Source: Qipengyuania sp. ABI-127-1
Lineage (GTDB): Bacteria > Pseudomonadota > Alphaproteobacteria > Sphingomonadales > Sphingomonadaceae
Direction: 5' to 3'
Length of the DNA: 64,000 nucleotides
NCBI GenBank assembly: GCA_022953095.1
Contig: JALJCR010000001.1
Span: forward strand, 964,501 to 1,028,500
Shown: positions 16,838 to 25,147 of the stretch, piece by piece
How the letters are laid out: every line of letters starts with the position of its first letter
Numbering within the stretch: the stretch's first letter is position 1
Translations under genes and position numbers: made by a program
Notes under the pieces: model-generated
What the model was told of the DNA's origin: nothing
Databases searched by the model: none
The model's input: the letters and a program-made list of their open reading frames with translations, nothing else

Positions 16838-19798
16838 ATGAGGGTAAGGGCTTCCCTGCTTGCGGGCATCTGTGCGAGCGCGATTTCGTTTCCGGCATTT
16901 GCGCAAGAGGCGACCGATGACGATGTCGAAGATCCGCGGCTGAGCAGCAATGTCATCATCGTTACCGCGCAGCGCCAGGCACAAAGCCTGCAGGAAGTGC
17001 CGATCGCGGTCAGCGCCTTCGACGCTGAAGCGCTCGAAGCGCAGCAGATCGAAAATGCCAGCGATCTACAACTGACCCTGCCCAACGTATCCTTCACCAA
17101 ATCGAACTTCACCAGTTCGAGCTTCACCATTCGCGGTATCGGCGATCTGTGCGTCGGCGTGACCTGCGACAGCGCTACGGCAATCCACACCAATGGATCG
17201 CCGCTGTTCGGTACGCGGCTATTCGAAACCGAATATTTCGATCTCGAACGCGTCGAGGTGCTGCGGGGGCCGCAGGGCACGCTGTTCGGACGCAATGCGA
17301 CCTCGGGCGTCGTCAACGTGGTCACTGCCAAGCCCGAACTCGGGACCTTCAGTGCCGCGGCCGATTTCGAATACGGCAATTACAACAGCATCAAGGCAAG
17401 GGGCATGGTCAACGTGCCCTTGGGCGATGCTATCGCCTTCCGCGCGGCGGGCTTTTACCTGAACCGCGATGGTTTCACGACCAATCTATATGATAACAGC
17501 GATATCGACGGGCGCGATATGTATGCAGTGCGCGGTTCGCTGCGCTTCGAACCCACGGCCAGCACGACGCTCGACCTCATGGCCTTCTACTTCCGTGAGA
17601 ATGACGATCGTCTGCGTATCCAGAAGCAGACCTGCCAGCGGGATCCGACGGGTGTTCTGGGTTGTCTCAACACCCGCCGCGATTTCGACAGTACCAATGC
17701 CGATTCCACGTTGGCGAGCGTGCTGACGTCTGTCGAACTGTTCCGCATTCAGGGACTGCCCGAAGCGCTCGCCCTGGGCAGCGTGTACGACACCGATGGC
17801 GATGGCTATTCCAACTTCGTAGAGCCCAACGACGTGCGGACGGTGAATACCGCATTCACGCCGGAATATTTCGCCGACGAACTGCAATTGCAAGCTCATC
17901 TCGACCAGGGGCTGGGCAACATGAACCTGTCGCTGACGGGTATCTACCAGGAAACCACGGTCGATTCACGGCAGGACTACAATCTCGGGATACTCGACCG
18001 GTCGGCATATGCGACCGGGCTCAACACGCTCGCTTTCTTTGCCGCCAACGGCATTCCTACCGGTCTGCCGGCTCCTGCCCCGGCTTTCGTTCCGGGCTCG
18101 AGCGCCTATTTCGCACCGATCGCGGCCGCATTGATCCCCAATGGGCCGAACGGCGTGCTTTGCACCTCCGATAATGACGATGGCAATCTCGGTGCCTTCG
18201 AAGGAAACTCTATCTGCTCGGATGTGCCGCTCAGCTTCGACCGTTCGGTGCAATACCAGACTGCCTGGTCGGGCGAGGCGATCCTGTCGAGTGACTTCGA
18301 CGGGCCGTTCAATTTCCTGGTCGGCGGCATTTATGCCGAGACCGATGTCAGTGAGAACAGCTACTACGTCAATTCCTTCGGTCTGGATTACGCGACGGCC
18401 TTGCTGGGAACATTCGCTGCCTTCGCCAATGTCGATGGTGACGGAAATCCCGCGCCGCTGCCTCCGTCTTATCTGGCGACATCGATGTACCGGAACAATA
18501 CGACGGATTTCAAACTCAAGAGCTTCGGCATTTTCGGCGAAGTCTATATCGACATCACCGATCGCCTGCAGTTCACCGGTGGTTTGCGCTACAATGACGA
18601 CAGCAAGAGAGTATCCGCGCGCACTACGCTGGCAGATTTTCTCAACCCCTTCGGCAATGGTGATCCGTTCACATCGCCCTTCGTCGGCGGCTACGATGCC
18701 GATGACGCCCTGCCGGGGAATCAGCTCTTGCAGGAACGCGAGGTCAGCTTCGATGCGATCACCGGGCGCGCGGTGCTCGATTACGAAATTTCGCCCGACA
18801 ACACGCTCTATGTCTCCTATTCGCGGGGCTACAAATCCGGCGGCATAAACCCACCGCTTTCGCCCATTTTCGCCGTGACGGATAGTTTCGGGTCGGAACA
18901 GATCGACGCGTTCGAAATCGGCTCCAAGAACACGTTCCTGAACGGGGCCGCGCAGATCAACCTCACGGGTTTCTATTATAAATACAAGGACCTTCAGCTT
19001 AGCCGCATTGTTGCGCGTACCTCGGTCAACGATACGATCGATGCCAATATCTGGGGGCTCGAGCTGGAGACGATCCTGCGTCCCAGCTACAACTGGCTGA
19101 TCAATATGAACATCAGCTACCTCAATGCGAAGGTGGCGGGCGATCAGTTCTTCAGCAACCCGCGCGATCCCGGTGGCGGCGATCCGAATGCCGTCATCAT
19201 CAAGGACATTTCGAACGGCTCGCTATGCGCGGTTACCGGCGCGGGCGCCAATGCCTTCGTTACTGCGGTGAATGCCAATCTCGGCCTCCGCGCACCGGGA
19301 GCGTTTCCGTCTGATGGCGGGATCGCTTCAAACGGGGCGTTCAGCATCTGCAGCGTGCTCACCGCGCAGACGGCCAACCCGGCCTTCGCTCCGCTCGGGC
19401 CGATCGATGTTCTGAGCCCCGGTGTCGAAGTCAACCTGCGGGGCAATCGCTTGCCTCAGGCGCCTGAGTACAAAGCATCGATCGGGGTTCAGTACACGGC
19501 CGAATTCGACAATGGGATGTCGCTCGTGCCGCGATTCGATCTCGCCTATACGGGGGAACAGTACGGCAATGTCTTCAACGGCAACGTCAATCGGATCGAA
19601 CCCTTCGTTCAGGCGAACGCATCGATCCAGCTCAATGGCACCGACAATCGCTGGTTCGTCCGTGGCTTCGTCCAGAATATCTTTGACAGCAATTCCGTGA
19701 CGGGTCTCTATGTGACCGACGCCTCGTCGGGCAATTTCACCAACATTTTCACGCTCGACCCGCGGCGCTACGGCATCGCGGTTGGCGCGAAGTTCTGA
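16838..19798 (+). CDS. TonB-dependent receptor
   Basis: 986 residues from the ATG at 16838, which follows a purine-rich GGAGAGGAGAGGG and begins a signal peptide (cleavage after AFAQ). The plug starts at VIIVTAQRQAQSLQEVPIAVSAF and contains FTIRGIGDLCVGVTCD, VEVLRGPQGTLFGRNATSGVVNVVT. The barrel includes the late YSRGYKSGGINPPL motif and ends RRYGIAVGAKF. This is the FyuA/CirA-like receptor style common in sphingomonads, often used for aromatic, terpenoid or siderophore ligands. A paired Cys in the plug is unusual. It is a single gene with its own terminator. Confidence 0.9.
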   Translation: MRVRASLLAGICASAISFPAFAQEATDDDVEDPRLSSNVIIVTAQRQAQSLQEVPIAVSAFDAEALEAQQIENASDLQLTLPNVSFTKSNFTSSSFTIRGIGDLCVGVTCDSATAIHTNGSPLFGTRLFETEYFDLERVEVLRGPQGTLFGRNATSGVVNVVTAKPELGTFSAAADFEYGNYNSIKARGMVNVPLGDAIAFRAAGFYLNRDGFTTNLYDNSDIDGRDMYAVRGSLRFEPTASTTLDLMAFYFRENDDRLRIQKQTCQRDPTGVLGCLNTRRDFDSTNADSTLASVLTSVELFRIQGLPEALALGSVYDTDGDGYSNFVEPNDVRTVNTAFTPEYFADELQLQAHLDQGLGNMNLSLTGIYQETTVDSRQDYNLGILDRSAYATGLNTLAFFAANGIPTGLPAPAPAFVPGSSAYFAPIAAALIPNGPNGVLCTSDNDDGNLGAFEGNSICSDVPLSFDRSVQYQTAWSGEAILSSDFDGPFNFLVGGIYAETDVSENSYYVNSFGLDYATALLGTFAAFANVDGDGNPAPLPPSYLATSMYRNNTTDFKLKSFGIFGEVYIDITDRLQFTGGLRYNDDSKRVSARTTLADFLNPFGNGDPFTSPFVGGYDADDALPGNQLLQEREVSFDAITGRAVLDYEISPDNTLYVSYSRGYKSGGINPPLSPIFAVTDSFGSEQIDAFEIGSKNTFLNGAAQINLTGFYYKYKDLQLSRIVARTSVNDTIDANIWGLELETILRPSYNWLINMNISYLNAKVAGDQFFSNPRDPGGGDPNAVIIKDISNGSLCAVTGAGANAFVTAVNANLGLRAPGAFPSDGGIASNGAFSICSVLTAQTANPAFAPLGPIDVLSPGVEVNLRGNRLPQAPEYKASIGVQYTAEFDNGMSLVPRFDLAYTGEQYGNVFNGNVNRIEPFVQANASIQLNGTDNRWFVRGFVQNIFDSNSVTGLYVTDASSGNFTNIFTLDPRRYGIAVGAKF

Positions 19799-19820
19799 TC
19801 ACGCCTTCATTGGGGGAGGG

Positions 19821-19848
19821 AGGGGCGGCCTGCGGGTCGCCCCTTTTT
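19821..19848 (+). terminator. Terminator after TonB receptor
   Basis: AGGGGCG (19821-19827) pairs with CGCCCCT (19838-19844), extended by GCC/GGT pairs, followed by TTTTT. It lies 22 bases past the stop and a few bases before the end of the convergent transporter gene. Confidence 0.85.
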
Positions 19849-19851
19849 GTT

Positions 19852-20580
19852 CTACCTGGCCGATGCAAAGGGAGAAAAATCGGTGTCGGTATCGAAGACC
19901 TCTACGCCCTCCGCGCGCTTCAGGGCGCCGACCACCGCGTAAGTCACCGGGGTGAGCAGCGCTTCCCAGGCCGTCTTGATCGCCCATTGCGAGAGAACAA
20001 CCTGCCACAGCAGCTCGACCGGCCAGCCGGCGAGGCCCCAAAAGGCCAGCGGGTAGAAAATCATGCTGTCTAGCCCTTGCCCGACCACTGTCGAGCCGAT
20101 CGTGCGCATCCACAGGTGTCGCCCCTGCGTCCAGACCTTCATTTTGGCGAGCACGTAGCTGTTGGCGAATTCGCCCGCCCAGAAGGCGACCATTGAGGCG
20201 AGTACGATGCGCCAGGAATTGCCGAAGACGAATTCATAGGCCTCTTGTCCCGGCCAGCCATCGGCAGGGGGCAGTTGCACGACCACCCAGGCCATGAAGG
20301 CCATGAACAGCAGGGCGGCAAATCCGGTCCAGATAACCCGACGCGCGCGGGCATAGCCGTACACCTCGGTCAGGATGTCGCCGATGATGTAGCTGACCGG
20401 AAAGAACAGTACGCCTGCGCCGAACGACCATTCGCCGATGATCGGCAAGGTGACGTAGCTCGGTTTGGAGGCGCCGATCAGGTTGGACAGCAGCAGAATG
20501 GTGACAAAGGCTGCCATCACCAGATCGTAGTAACGGAAACGGGGTGCGGTGGTCGCGGGGGCCTGCGATGGGTTTTCCAT
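19852..20580 (-). CDS. yhhQ: Queuosine precursor transporter (YhhQ/VUT family)
   Basis: 242 residues with about six transmembrane helices. Family signatures include LLSNLIGASK at helix 1, FPVSYIIGDILTEVYGYARARRVIW and ANSYVLAKMKVWTQGRHLWMRTIGSTVVGQ. YhhQ proteins (formerly DUF165) import preQ0 or preQ1 for tRNA queuosine synthesis. queF, the preQ0 reductase gene, lies at 61.8 kb in this window, consistent with partial dependence on imported preQ0. The ATG at 20580 gives the usual short N-terminus; no strong ribosome site precedes it. Confidence 0.9.
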   Translation of the reverse strand: MENPSQAPATTAPRFRYYDLVMAAFVTILLLSNLIGASKPSYVTLPIIGEWSFGAGVLFFPVSYIIGDILTEVYGYARARRVIWTGFAALLFMAFMAWVVVQLPPADGWPGQEAYEFVFGNSWRIVLASMVAFWAGEFANSYVLAKMKVWTQGRHLWMRTIGSTVVGQGLDSMIFYPLAFWGLAGWPVELLWQVVLSQWAIKTAWEALLTPVTYAVVGALKRAEGVEVFDTDTDFSPFASAR

Positions 20581-20641
20581 GACAAAGTGGGTTAGAGCCG
20601 ATTGGCCACTGGCGAAAGGCACGTTATGGCACACCCAGCGC

Positions 20642-20718
20642 GCGCCCGTAGTTCAACTGGATAGAGCACGAGCCTTCTAAGCTTGGAGTTGCAGGTTCGA
20701 GTCCTGCCGGGCGCGCCA
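20642..20718 (+). tRNA. tRNA-Arg (anticodon TCT)
   Basis: A 77-base cloverleaf. Acceptor arm GCGCCCG pairs with CGGGCGC, the discriminator is G, and CCA is encoded. The anticodon loop CTTCTAA carries TCT, and the T arm is GCAGG-TTCGAGT-CCTGC. It reads AGA codons, rare in this GC-rich genome. Confidence 0.95.
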
Positions 20719-20924
20719 TTTCGGGCAATTTTGGGCAGCCGCACATCGGAGGCGAGCGTGTCCGGGATGGTTCTCGGCGGCTGGCCTTCTCTTCGATGCG
20801 CGGAGCGCCCATGCTTCGGGTCATTTCGATCTGCCGAAACAAGGGCCGATCGGCCTCGTCGATCGGGGCGCCTACACCCTGTAGCCCATCGGCTCGAACG
20901 CTGCATACCGATAAACTGAAAAAA

Positions 20925-20938
20925 ATACTGGCCAGTAT
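20925..20938. promoter_or_regulatory. Operator palindrome ATACTGGCCAGTAT upstream of tetR
   Basis: A perfect 14-bp palindrome about 100 bases before the TetR-family gene. Near-identical copies lie at 21730-21743 and 30055-30070, each at a promoter of the same catabolic gene group. Palindromes of this size are typical of TetR-family dimers, so this is probably the autoregulatory operator. Confidence 0.7.
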
Positions 20939-21034
20939 ATCCTTTTTTTGCCATCATCTTCTCGATGGTGGAGGAAAATCCACCGCACGGGAGATGGAAT
21001 TGCTCGAACGCTCCAGATCAGCGATGGTACGGCT

Positions 21035-21688
21035 ATGTCAGCTGTAGCCAGAAAAACGCGCAGGGCCGTGGGCGCGGACAATGTCTCTCTCAAGAGCGAA
21101 TTCGTAGCCTTCAAAACCAATCGCATTATCGAGGTTGCGAGCCGATTGTTCTACCAGAGCGGCTACAGTAGCTGCACGCTGGACAACGTCGCCGAACAGC
21201 TCGGCGTCACGAAGCCGTTCCTTTATTCCTACTTCAAGAACAAGGAAGCCATCCTCGCCGCGATCTGCGAAGTGGGGATCAGCGAAGCGCTGGCGGTTCT
21301 CGAGGCCACCTTGGCCGGCGATCACAAGAACCATCGCGACCTGCTTGCCGAGGTCGTGCGGCAGGTCGGCAGGATCGTGATCGATCGGCAGGAATACGTC
21401 GTCGTTTACCAGCGCGAGATGAAGCATCTGAGTGCTGACGACCACGAGCGTATTTTGCGGCTGAGGCACTCTTTCGATCACCAGATTGCGGAATTGATCC
21501 GCGAGGGTATCGAGGCCGGCGAGTTTCGCGAGGATACCGACTCCTTCGTTGCCGTCTGGATCGGGGGGCTGATCAGTTGGATACCGACTTGGTATTCGCC
21601 GGGCGGCCAGCGATCAGCGGACGATGTGATCGACCAGTTGGTCACGGCGGCCTTGCGTCTAGCGGGTGCCGAAAAACCCACGAATTAA
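21035..21688 (+). CDS. TetR-family transcriptional regulator
   Basis: 217 residues from the ATG at 21035; a TTG at 20948 would add 29 residues without conserved content. The N-terminal helix-turn-helix is canonical: RIIEVASRLFYQSGYSSCTL, then DNVAEQLGVTKPFLYSYFKNKEAIL. The C-terminal ligand domain (EYVVVYQREMKHLSADDHERI...) resembles regulators of acyl-CoA or hydrocarbon metabolism. It is followed 90 bases later by a TonB receptor gene with the same operator. It most likely represses the catabolic island until a ketone or acyl-CoA inducer appears. Confidence 0.9.
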   Translation: MSAVARKTRRAVGADNVSLKSEFVAFKTNRIIEVASRLFYQSGYSSCTLDNVAEQLGVTKPFLYSYFKNKEAILAAICEVGISEALAVLEATLAGDHKNHRDLLAEVVRQVGRIVIDRQEYVVVYQREMKHLSADDHERILRLRHSFDHQIAELIREGIEAGEFREDTDSFVAVWIGGLISWIPTWYSPGGQRSADDVIDQLVTAALRLAGAEKPTN

Positions 21689-21729
21689 CACGATATGAGA
21701 AACGGAATTGGTCCGAATTTTACAAATCT

Positions 21730-21743
21730 ATACTGGCCAGTAG
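21730..21743. promoter_or_regulatory. Operator palindrome upstream of TonB receptor (TetR-type)
   Basis: ATACTGGCCAGTAG contains the perfect 12-bp palindrome TACTGGCCAGTA, 36 bases before the receptor ATG. A -10-like TATACT (21729-21734) overlaps its left half, so a bound repressor would block the promoter. Confidence 0.65.
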
Positions 21744-21778
21744 AAATTAAGAGGCTTGGTATTTTGGGAGAGAAGAGA

Positions 21779-24064
21779 ATGAAGAAGAGCACCAAGTGCG
21801 CATTGCTGGCGGCCACCGCCGTCGTTTCGCTCGCCTCTGCGGGTCAGGCAGTGGCGCAAGACGGGGATTCGCAGACAGCATCGAGCGGTAGTTCGGAAAA
21901 TGTGATCGTCGTCACCGCGACGAAGTCGGGTAAATCGCTGGAAGATACCGCCGCCGCCATCTCCGTGATCGACGCATCTGCCGTGGGCGCGGGCGGCATT
22001 GAGAATGCGGGCGATCTTGCGGCGGCCATACCCAATGTCTCGGTCGGAGATCAGTTCGGCGTCAACCGGACCTTTATCCGCGGCATCGGCCTTACCAGCA
22101 TCGATCTGGGGGCCGACGGCGCAGTGGCGTTTCTTCAGAACGGCGCGATCAACAGCCGACCGGCGGCCCAGTTGAGCGGATTCTACGATATCGCGCAGAT
22201 CGAGGTCCTGCGTGGTCCCCAGGGCACGACCTATGGACGCGGCGCGACGGGCGGCGTGATCAACATCGTGACGGCTCGGCCGACATCCTATTTCGAAGGC
22301 TATGCGCGGGCGACCTATGGGAACTACGATGCCATAACGCTCGAAGGCGCCGTGGGCGGACCGATCGCCGGAGACGCATTGGCATTCCGGGTGGCTGGCA
22401 AATACGAAAGCCGTGATGGTTACGGGGCCAACCTTGTCACCGGAAACCCGGTCGACGACAGGGACGCCTATGCCTTGCGCGGCTCGCTTCAGGCAAATGT
22501 CACACCGGATCTCGAACTGCTGGTAGTGGCCGACCATTTCCGGGAAGACGATTACAATTACGCGTTCCACTATTTCGGCCCGACGGTGGCACCCGAGGCG
22601 GTATTGCCCGGTCCCCTATTGGGCGGAGAGACGATCAACGATTACTATACCAATCTCGGCCAGCGGGTCGACAACCGGAATGTCTATTCGAACGAAGACG
22701 CGATCAACGATCGCAAAGGCACCAGCGTCCAGGCTATCGCGACACTCGACAAGGGCAGCTTCACGCTCACTTCGACCACGGCCTATCGCAAGTTCGAACG
22801 TTTCAACCGGAACGATCTGGATGTCACCAATGTGAATGCGTTCGGTCAGAACAACTATACGGAGGACAGCGAATCCTTCAGCCAGGAGCTGACCTTCACA
22901 GCCGATCTGGGCAGCGTCTCGCTCCTGGGTGGGGCGATGTATTTCGAAGAGGAGCTGTTCGGCGAGGTCAGGGTGCCGACGGTCAATCTCGCCCGGTATT
23001 TCAATATCGTTCTCGGCACCAACCTGCCGCCCGATCTTTTCGATGGCGGCAACTATCTCCAGCGTGGGACGGTGGATACGAAGGCCGTCGGCGTCTATTT
23101 GGAAGGGACTGTCGATATCACCCCCAGCCTGTCGTTCACGGCTGGCGCGCGGTACAATTGGGAAAAGCGATCGGGCACCGGGCGCTTCACCTTCGATGCC
23201 CAGGGTATCGACATCCCGACCGACAAGAGCGGCGACTGGGATGCGATTACGCCAAAATTCGTTCTCGAGTATGAGACGCTTGGCGGGACGCTGCTCTACG
23301 GCAAGGTCACCAAGGGTTTCAAATCCGGTGTGGTGAACATCGGCAGCTTGAACGCCGTCATCGATCCGGAAGACGTGTGGAGTTACGAACTGGGTCTGCG
23401 GGGCGAGACTGCCGATGGAACCTTCGGCTACAGCGCCGCGGCCTTCTATTACGACTACACCAATCTGCAGGTCGGTTTCGTCAACGAAAACAGCATCGTC
23501 GAAACGATCAATGCCGCTTCGGCCCGCAATTACGGGCTCGAGGTCGAGGCGACGATCCGTCCCGCTCCCAACACCACCTTCCGCCTGTTCGGGACATATC
23601 TGAATGCGGAATACACCGATTTCTGCAATGGCTATTATGCCGCCGGCGATACGACGCGCAGGCAGTTCCCCGTCTGTGCGGACAATCCCGCCTTGTCCGA
23701 CCTTTCTGGCAACCGCCTGGCGAATGCGCCAGAGTTCACGGTGGCCCTGTTTGCCGATCACACGATCGACATGGGCGGCAATGGGGCCATCGATCTTTCG
23801 GCGGATCTGAACTTCCAGGACGAAGTCTTCTTCACCGAATTCAACAATGACGATGCAAGGCAAGAAGCTTTTGCCATGGCGAATGCCAGCGTCACGTATC
23901 GTTCGCCGGGCGATACATGGTCGGTATCCGTTTGGGGCAAGAACATCTTCGATAAATACGCCTTGGCGAACACGATCATCACCGCGCCGCTTTACGGCTT
24001 CGTGTCAGTCGGATCGCTCAGGCCGCCGAGAACCTACGGAGTGACCGTCGGCTTCGACTTCTGA
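21779..24064 (+). CDS. TonB-dependent receptor of the catabolic island
   Basis: 761 residues from the ATG at 21779, preceded by GGGAGAGAAGAG. The signal peptide is cleaved after AVAQ. Plug motifs are VIVVTATKSGKSLEDTAAAIS, TFIRGIGLTSIDLG and IEVLRGPQGTTYGRGATGGVINIVTA; the barrel contains GKVTKGFKSG and ends GVTVGFDF. It presumably imports the substrate degraded by the neighbouring enzymes. It shares its operator with tetR and the divergent genes at 30 kb, and is followed 16 bases later by a metallo-hydrolase gene, so the two are likely cotranscribed. Confidence 0.9.
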   Translation: MKKSTKCALLAATAVVSLASAGQAVAQDGDSQTASSGSSENVIVVTATKSGKSLEDTAAAISVIDASAVGAGGIENAGDLAAAIPNVSVGDQFGVNRTFIRGIGLTSIDLGADGAVAFLQNGAINSRPAAQLSGFYDIAQIEVLRGPQGTTYGRGATGGVINIVTARPTSYFEGYARATYGNYDAITLEGAVGGPIAGDALAFRVAGKYESRDGYGANLVTGNPVDDRDAYALRGSLQANVTPDLELLVVADHFREDDYNYAFHYFGPTVAPEAVLPGPLLGGETINDYYTNLGQRVDNRNVYSNEDAINDRKGTSVQAIATLDKGSFTLTSTTAYRKFERFNRNDLDVTNVNAFGQNNYTEDSESFSQELTFTADLGSVSLLGGAMYFEEELFGEVRVPTVNLARYFNIVLGTNLPPDLFDGGNYLQRGTVDTKAVGVYLEGTVDITPSLSFTAGARYNWEKRSGTGRFTFDAQGIDIPTDKSGDWDAITPKFVLEYETLGGTLLYGKVTKGFKSGVVNIGSLNAVIDPEDVWSYELGLRGETADGTFGYSAAAFYYDYTNLQVGFVNENSIVETINAASARNYGLEVEATIRPAPNTTFRLFGTYLNAEYTDFCNGYYAAGDTTRRQFPVCADNPALSDLSGNRLANAPEFTVALFADHTIDMGGNGAIDLSADLNFQDEVFFTEFNNDDARQEAFAMANASVTYRSPGDTWSVSVWGKNIFDKYALANTIITAPLYGFVSVGSLRPPRTYGVTVGFDF

Positions 24065-24080
24065 GTCACGGGAACATCGG

Positions 24081-24980
24081 ATGTTGGAGGCATTCAGGAT
24101 AGGCCGCCACAAGGTCTATCGGATCGAGGAATGGCAGGGCGGGTTCAGCCCGCCCGAAGCTCTCTTTGCGGAATACGATCCCGGCGTCTTCGCCGGAGGA
24201 TGGACCGGGATCGTACCGGATTTTCAGCGCACCGGGCTCGTTTATGGCTATTTGCAGAGCTGGGTGATCGATACCGGAACCGAGCGGGTGCTGGTCGATA
24301 CCGGAGCGGGAAACCGCAAGGAGCGGCCAGGAATCCCGATTTTCGGCGACCTGGAAGGCGACTTTCTCGACCGGTTGGGCGAGGCAGGCTTTACCCCCGA
24401 GGACATCGACAAGGTCTTCTGCACCCATCTTCATATCGATCATGTCGGTTGGAACACCAGGCTGATCGGGGATGCGTGGGAACCGACATTTCCCAACGCG
24501 ACCTATTTTTTCCCCACTCTGGATGAAGAGGCGTGGAATCCCGAAAAGGAAACCTACCGCTCGCTGACCGGGGCGGCGGTAAACGCCAATGTTTTCGAAG
24601 ACAGTGTGGCCCCGATCATCGCTGCCGGACAGGCAGAACTGATCGAAAATGGTGCGACGATCGCCGAGGGCATGATCGCGCATGATTCGCCCGGCCACAC
24701 GCCGGGACATATGGTCCTGGAAGTGGAGAGCGAGGGCGCAATCGCGCTGTTCACGGGGGACATACTGCACCACCCGGTTCAAATTCAGCGGCCTGACTGG
24801 AACAGCGTGTACTGCGAGAACCGGGAGGAAGCCGTGCGGACGCGGCGCGCGATACTGGGTCGTGCCGCCGACCGGGGCGCCCGCATCGTGCCTGCGCATT
24901 TCGCGGCACCGCATTCGGTTTTCGTCGAGCGTATCGGCGGGAATTTTCGCCCGCTCTTCCGTGCCGGATCGAGAACCTGA
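24081..24980 (+). CDS. Metallo-beta-lactamase-fold hydrolase (lactonase-like)
   Basis: 299 residues. It shows the zinc-binding THLHIDHVGW motif (HxHxDH, near residues 114-120), a second His in DSPGHTPGHM, the bridging Asp in FTGDILHHP and a final His in VPAHFAAPH. The domain is close to AHL-lactonase and alkylsulfatase-like hydrolases. In this context its probable role is opening the lactone or ester made by the Baeyer-Villiger monooxygenase encoded by the convergent operon; that is inference. It is cytoplasmic, with no signal peptide. Confidence 0.8.
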   Translation: MLEAFRIGRHKVYRIEEWQGGFSPPEALFAEYDPGVFAGGWTGIVPDFQRTGLVYGYLQSWVIDTGTERVLVDTGAGNRKERPGIPIFGDLEGDFLDRLGEAGFTPEDIDKVFCTHLHIDHVGWNTRLIGDAWEPTFPNATYFFPTLDEEAWNPEKETYRSLTGAAVNANVFEDSVAPIIAAGQAELIENGATIAEGMIAHDSPGHTPGHMVLEVESEGAIALFTGDILHHPVQIQRPDWNSVYCENREEAVRTRRAILGRAADRGARIVPAHFAAPHSVFVERIGGNFRPLFRAGSRT

Positions 24981-25039
24981 CCTCCTAACGCGTCATCGGT
25001 TCAATCCTGTGCCGACATAGCCCCGAAGACGTTTTGCAA

Positions 25040-25065
25040 CCGGAGCTGCGTTCGCGCAGCTCCGG
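25040..25065. terminator. Bidirectional UUCG hairpin between convergent genes
   Basis: A perfect 11-bp stem (CCGGAGCTGCG pairing with CGCAGCTCCGG) closed by a TTCG tetraloop, midway between the hydrolase and monooxygenase stops. There is no strong T-run on the plus side. On the minus strand TTGCAAAACG follows. It probably ends both convergent transcripts. Confidence 0.65.
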
Positions 25066-25147
25066 GATGCTGCCGCATCCGACGGGTCGGCCCGGCGGGA
25101 TGCCGGTTCGGGGCCGGTTTGCGGGTGCAGGACGCGTCGACGGGATT

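Noticed and set aside
20642..20718. tRNA-Arg as an attachment site for the following catabolic island
   Set aside because: No partial duplicate of the tRNA 3' end was seen downstream and no integrase gene is present.
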